This document shows, piece after piece, positions 60,423 through 64,000 of a DNA stretch of 64,000 nucleotides. The DNA lies in the NCBI RefSeq assembly GCF_009870125.1, contig NC_046679.1, positions 21,266,001 through 21,330,000 on the forward strand, in the 5' to 3' direction. The DNA is from Drosophila pseudoobscura (Eukaryota > Arthropoda > Insecta > Diptera > Drosophilidae). A model generated the notes under the pieces. It was not told where the DNA came from. It ran no database searches and saw nothing but the letters and a program-made list of their open reading frames with translations. Position 1 is the stretch's first letter. Each line of letters opens with the position of its first letter. The translations under genes were made by a program, and so were the position numbers.

Positions 60423-63400
60423 GTAAGTTGATATCATTTGTTGTTTGGTTTTCATTGTCACAGCTAAGAGTATAAGTATATTTCTAATTAAACCTAATTA
60501 GAAGCCATTATATGGGGACCCTATGCTATCAAACTATCAACCTTTTTGCAACTCACACAAAGAGTGGAAAAACTTTCTATGGCAGTCGTAAAATCATTAA
60601 CACACAGAACAGCACAACTTTTGTGTGCAACACCCACTCGGGCTAACTAAGAGGCAAAGCCAGAGGGGAGGGGGAGACCGCCAAAGGTTGCAAAAAGTTG
60701 GGGGCTAGAGACGAGCGTTCATAATCGCTAAAAGGAGGCAAGAAGTCAAATAAAAATTGCAATTTGGCGGCTGCTCTGGAACTTTAATTGCAGCAAAGGG
60801 GCCCCAACACACACACACAAACACACTCGTAAATGGAAATCCAGTGACACTTGAGGAGGCCCCACCTCCCCGCAATGACTCCTTTTTTGTGGCATAATTA
60901 CATACGTGGGCGAAAATCGCCGTGGGAAAGCCGACTCTCAAGTTTCATGGCGCGCCCACGTGTTGAGTGGAGCAGAGCCCTTTCTCCCTTTCTTCCTTTC
61001 CCCTCCTTTGATATTCATTTCAAGTTAATTCATCTCAATCAGCTTAAATATCAGACTAAATAATTCATTTGCATTTTCGGGGCGTGCTCTCCTGCTTTTT
61101 GCGTATAATTAATGCGCATAAAATTCCTTTGCCTGGCATTTGGCACCTTTTTTCGGTTCGCTCCTGTTTTATTTGTGCGCCCCAGAGAGCCCTTTGGCCA
61201 GTATGGCGTACGTCCTTTAGGGCCTACTGTATACTCGTTCCATTCAGCGCTTTATTGAGTGCGAACGAGCCCTGAGACCGACCGAAGCCCCATGGCAACA
61301 ATTGTCCCAAAAACTCAAAGCCCTGGGACGTTTATCATTTCAGGGATTGTCATTCCGACTGTCAGGAGAGACCTGTTGGGGAAGTAGGGTCATCGCTGGC
61401 TATAAATAAATATTGTGCGTATATAACCCACGAGCTGGTCGCATGAAATGGTTGATCATTGGCAGGGCTCCCTTCTATTTATAGGATTTTCCAATCAGAA
61501 CTCGCACACAATCATTGGTTCGTGCGTTTGATTGGTCCCATATCCCAGATCCCATATCCATGCCCCATGGTGTTTGTCCCTGGTTGAAAACCGCAAATCA
61601 AAGAAAAAAAAGAGTTGGGTTTGCTTAACATGAAAGAGCCTTGGCATGTCCTTGAAAAAAACTGTTAGTGGTAGAGAGAGAAGGAAAGTAAAATGGCAAC
61701 TTTGCTTGGGATGAAATGTGGCAAGGCAATATGTATTTTTAATTGAATTATTGCTATGGAAGCTTCTGGGAAATATCAATTTGCTCTTCAAATAGTCCTG
61801 GAATAGTACTCCATCAATCACAGGGAAACTAAAGGCTGGACTTTAAAGCTGTGCCATTTGCTAGCCTTAGGAACTGTCCGACTCTTGCAAGAACCACATG
61901 TGCCACAGAAGCTGTGTCTTCTATGGCCATTCGGAATGACAATACTCTTTGTTTTCCTTGGGAGGACACAGCCCGTGACGAGGCCACCGCGGGTGTGGGA
62001 AACGAAAGCGAAATGGCCTTTAAACAGAAACAGAAGCAGAAGCAGAGTCTACCTGTCGGTTTCACCTGTCATTCGCAGGCAGGGGGCTCTTTCACTGTCC
62101 TTTCTGTTGACTTTATTTTCGGACTGCAAAGCAAAGTTTCAGCTCAATTAACCTTGTACATCTTCATTATACTTTTTGCAGGAGTTCTAGCATCGAGTGG
62201 AGACAGAGATTGATTTTTCTTAAGCTATGCCAGAATTATCCCACAAGTAGACTAGAGATTTTGGTATTCTATATCCTCTGGTATTCTTAATTTCTATATA
62301 GAAATTCCTACCCTCAAGTATTGCGCACAATTTTCTTTGACGATTATGTTTTTCTTTGTGTGTAATTTTTGCCGCTTATCGTTGTCGTTCCTTCGAATGG
62401 GCATGGGGCTTAGATGATCGTTTCCTTTAATGTCGGTGGGTACATGGCCAGCCATTAGGCGGCAATCGTATTAAGTGTTCTAGGAGGAGAGTTGGGTGGG
62501 TGGCTCTTAATTATCCCAGCAGGATTATGTCCAAAAAGGTGCCAGCTACTGTAAAGGGTCTACAAATGGAGTTGTTTAGCCAACTCGAGGGCTCTGCTCT
62601 GTAATTATCCCCCCTAAACAAGCTCAGTCTTAAGGTCAGATTTTATAATCAGCTTAAAGTTGGGCGTAAGCGGTTGTGCCACTGAATTATCAATCGGTTA
62701 AGCCGTGACCCTTGAACTGATTGGGCTTTATGCCAATCCCTCAATCTCATCAATTCACGCTTTGAATAATTAATGCCCGACATTTTGGCTTTGTTTTTGC
62801 TGCCACTTGGGCGCCGTTTGTCATGAATATTTGATACCCTGAGTACCTACATATATCCTCCTCGCTTTAATTGAAACAACAAAAGCCAAATAAACAACAC
62901 ACAAGACAAATAACGAATCGAGGGGGTGTAATGTGTTGCAAAAATAGAAATCTGCTGCGCAGAAAAACTCGAATGTCTTTTCATATCCTTTTCCTGTATG
63001 CGTGTTGTGCCACATGCCCAACCAACACACAGAGAAAGGTGGTGGCAGCATCTCCTTTCTTTTCCTGTTTTTTTCTGGATGTCACTAGAGGCATTGAATA
63101 TTGCACTAGGTGCATGTAATATCCGTCCTTCCTAGAAAGCACAGTCCTTCCCCCTCATCCATTGGACTGTGTGTGGGTCGTTGTTTGAGCCCCAAGACTT
63201 AGGGGGTTATATCAGCAAAGGCGTTTGAATGCGAGTACTGGCTCGTAAAGTAAGAAAACGGTAAAGCCGGATTTTTTCTGATTTTATTTAGTCTTAAGTG
63301 CGCTGTCGGTTAAGTATAAAAAAGTCCAAGTTTATTCAATTACCGCCATTTATTAGGCAGGGGGCGTTCAAGTGCTGCTTTCAATCTATAGGATATATAC

Positions 63401-63915
63401 ATGTATTTAAGGATTCCTCCTTTCAAAGGTATGCTTCCTTCCATCCTCCAAGTCACAGAAACTTTTTTTTCAGACCTGTTTCCGTCCAATTTTCAATCAG
63501 TTACCTTAATCTATAAAGGCTTGAGTTCGTTGTCCAAGTACATACCTGAATGGTCTCGTCTGGTCTGTCGAATCAGTGTGGCACAGAATTATCTCTCCAT
63601 TATATATCTCCAAAAGTTTTGGATCGTCGAAGTCCCATATCGGCAGATGAACGAATCGACTGTTCAGCGGTCTTTTCCCCTAGTATTCTATATTCTGCCA
63701 AATGTAAAAAATATAGTAATATCTTTAAAGAACCCACCAAGAAATCACAACATTCCATGGCTTTAAAAAACAAAAGAAAACTGAATTTGAACATTTAAAC
63801 CGCAAAAAAAAACTAACAACTCTTAAACAAAAGCAATCTGATTTTAACGAATTTAACGAGACCATGCGGAGAGACGGGTCACCATTAGCCTACTGCATTT
63901 TGTCCGTTTGCATTT
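60423..63915. other. Sap47: Sap47 intron 2 (start) and flanking non-coding DNA
   Basis: No coding exon recognised. AT-rich with short homopolymer runs. It contains no match to the expected third Sap47 exon. Confidence 0.45.
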
Positions 63916-64000
63916 TTAGTTGAGAAAGACAACGTTGATGTATCTGCGGTTCTTGCGCTGGGGATGCGGTGGAAGATGAGCGTTAAAGGACCTGTAGTAC
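63916..64000 (-). CDS. C-terminal end of an unknown minus-strand gene (partial)
   Basis: From the right edge, the minus strand reads 27 codons and then TAA at 63916: YYRSFNAHLPPHPQRKNRRY..., ending INVVFLN. Third positions are mostly C, unlike the AT-rich DNA beside it, which supports coding. A plus-strand reading after TTTTTAG at 63919 is also open for 80 bases but cannot follow Sap47 exon 2 in phase, since it would give an immediate TGA. The gene may be nested in Sap47 or an alternative exon of a neighbour. Too short to identify. Confidence 0.4.
   Translation of the reverse strand, partial: YYRSFNAHLPPHPQRKNRRYINVVFLN

Noticed and set aside
1-64000. tRNA, rRNA, CRISPR, bacterial or intact transposon features
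   Set aside because: No cloverleaf-like blocks, regular spacer arrays, operon layout, or transposase/reverse transcriptase frames were seen; splice structure shows a fly nuclear genome.

Overview
This window is animal nuclear DNA from a fruit fly (Drosophila). Short introns with GT-AG ends, Inr/DPE and DRE promoter motifs, and exons that read as glob1, Fbxl7, blp (Tim16/Magmas) and Sap47 all support this. Those genes belong, from memory, to the 89A neighbourhood of D. melanogaster 3R (Muller element E). Divergent non-coding DNA and many CA/GT tracts suggest a species outside the melanogaster group, perhaps the obscura group; the species itself is inference.

Layout. 1-3.8 kb: no gene seen. 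3.8-8.8 kb: glob1 (minus, three coding exons) with a likely DPE-type promoter about 4 kb upstream. 12.3-13.5 kb: a membrane-anchored EndoU-family RNase (plus, five exons). 14.5-22.1 kb: a long SDCCAG8-like coiled-coil gene (minus) with a TATA/Inr promoter, a short isoform and several phase-compatible alternative 3' ends, plus a 435-codon His/Thr-rich ORF lying in its 3' half. 22.2-31.7 kb: mostly non-coding. 31.7-32.8 kb: two tandem secreted Kunitz-like genes, both lacking the same disulfide. 37.3-39.9 kb: Fbxl7 (plus, four coding exons), tail to tail with a 255-aa unknown gene (minus).

41.3-45.2 kb is the most unusual part. Two repeat arrays in the same orientation bracket a block of at least two broken gene copies. 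One is a piece of the Wnt co-receptor gene arrow (arr) that kept introns, so it was copied as DNA and not through mRNA. The other is an unrecognised reading frame interrupted by one TAG. 45.4-45.9 kb: blp. 46.1-46.6 kb: a probable small unknown gene (minus) with a DRE promoter.

47.7 kb to the end: the first two coding exons of Sap47, separated by a 12.4-kb intron; the rest lies beyond the window. At the right edge a minus-strand reading frame looks like the C-terminal end of another gene.

The genes are independently transcribed fly genes, not an operon. Roles inferred from families: heme/oxygen biology (glob1), RNA cleavage (EndoU), centrosome/cilium scaffold (SDCCAG8-like), secreted inhibitor-like proteins (Kunitz pair), ubiquitin ligase specificity (Fbxl7), mitochondrial import (blp) and synaptic vesicle function (Sap47). 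All exon borders come from reading splice sites and phases by eye.
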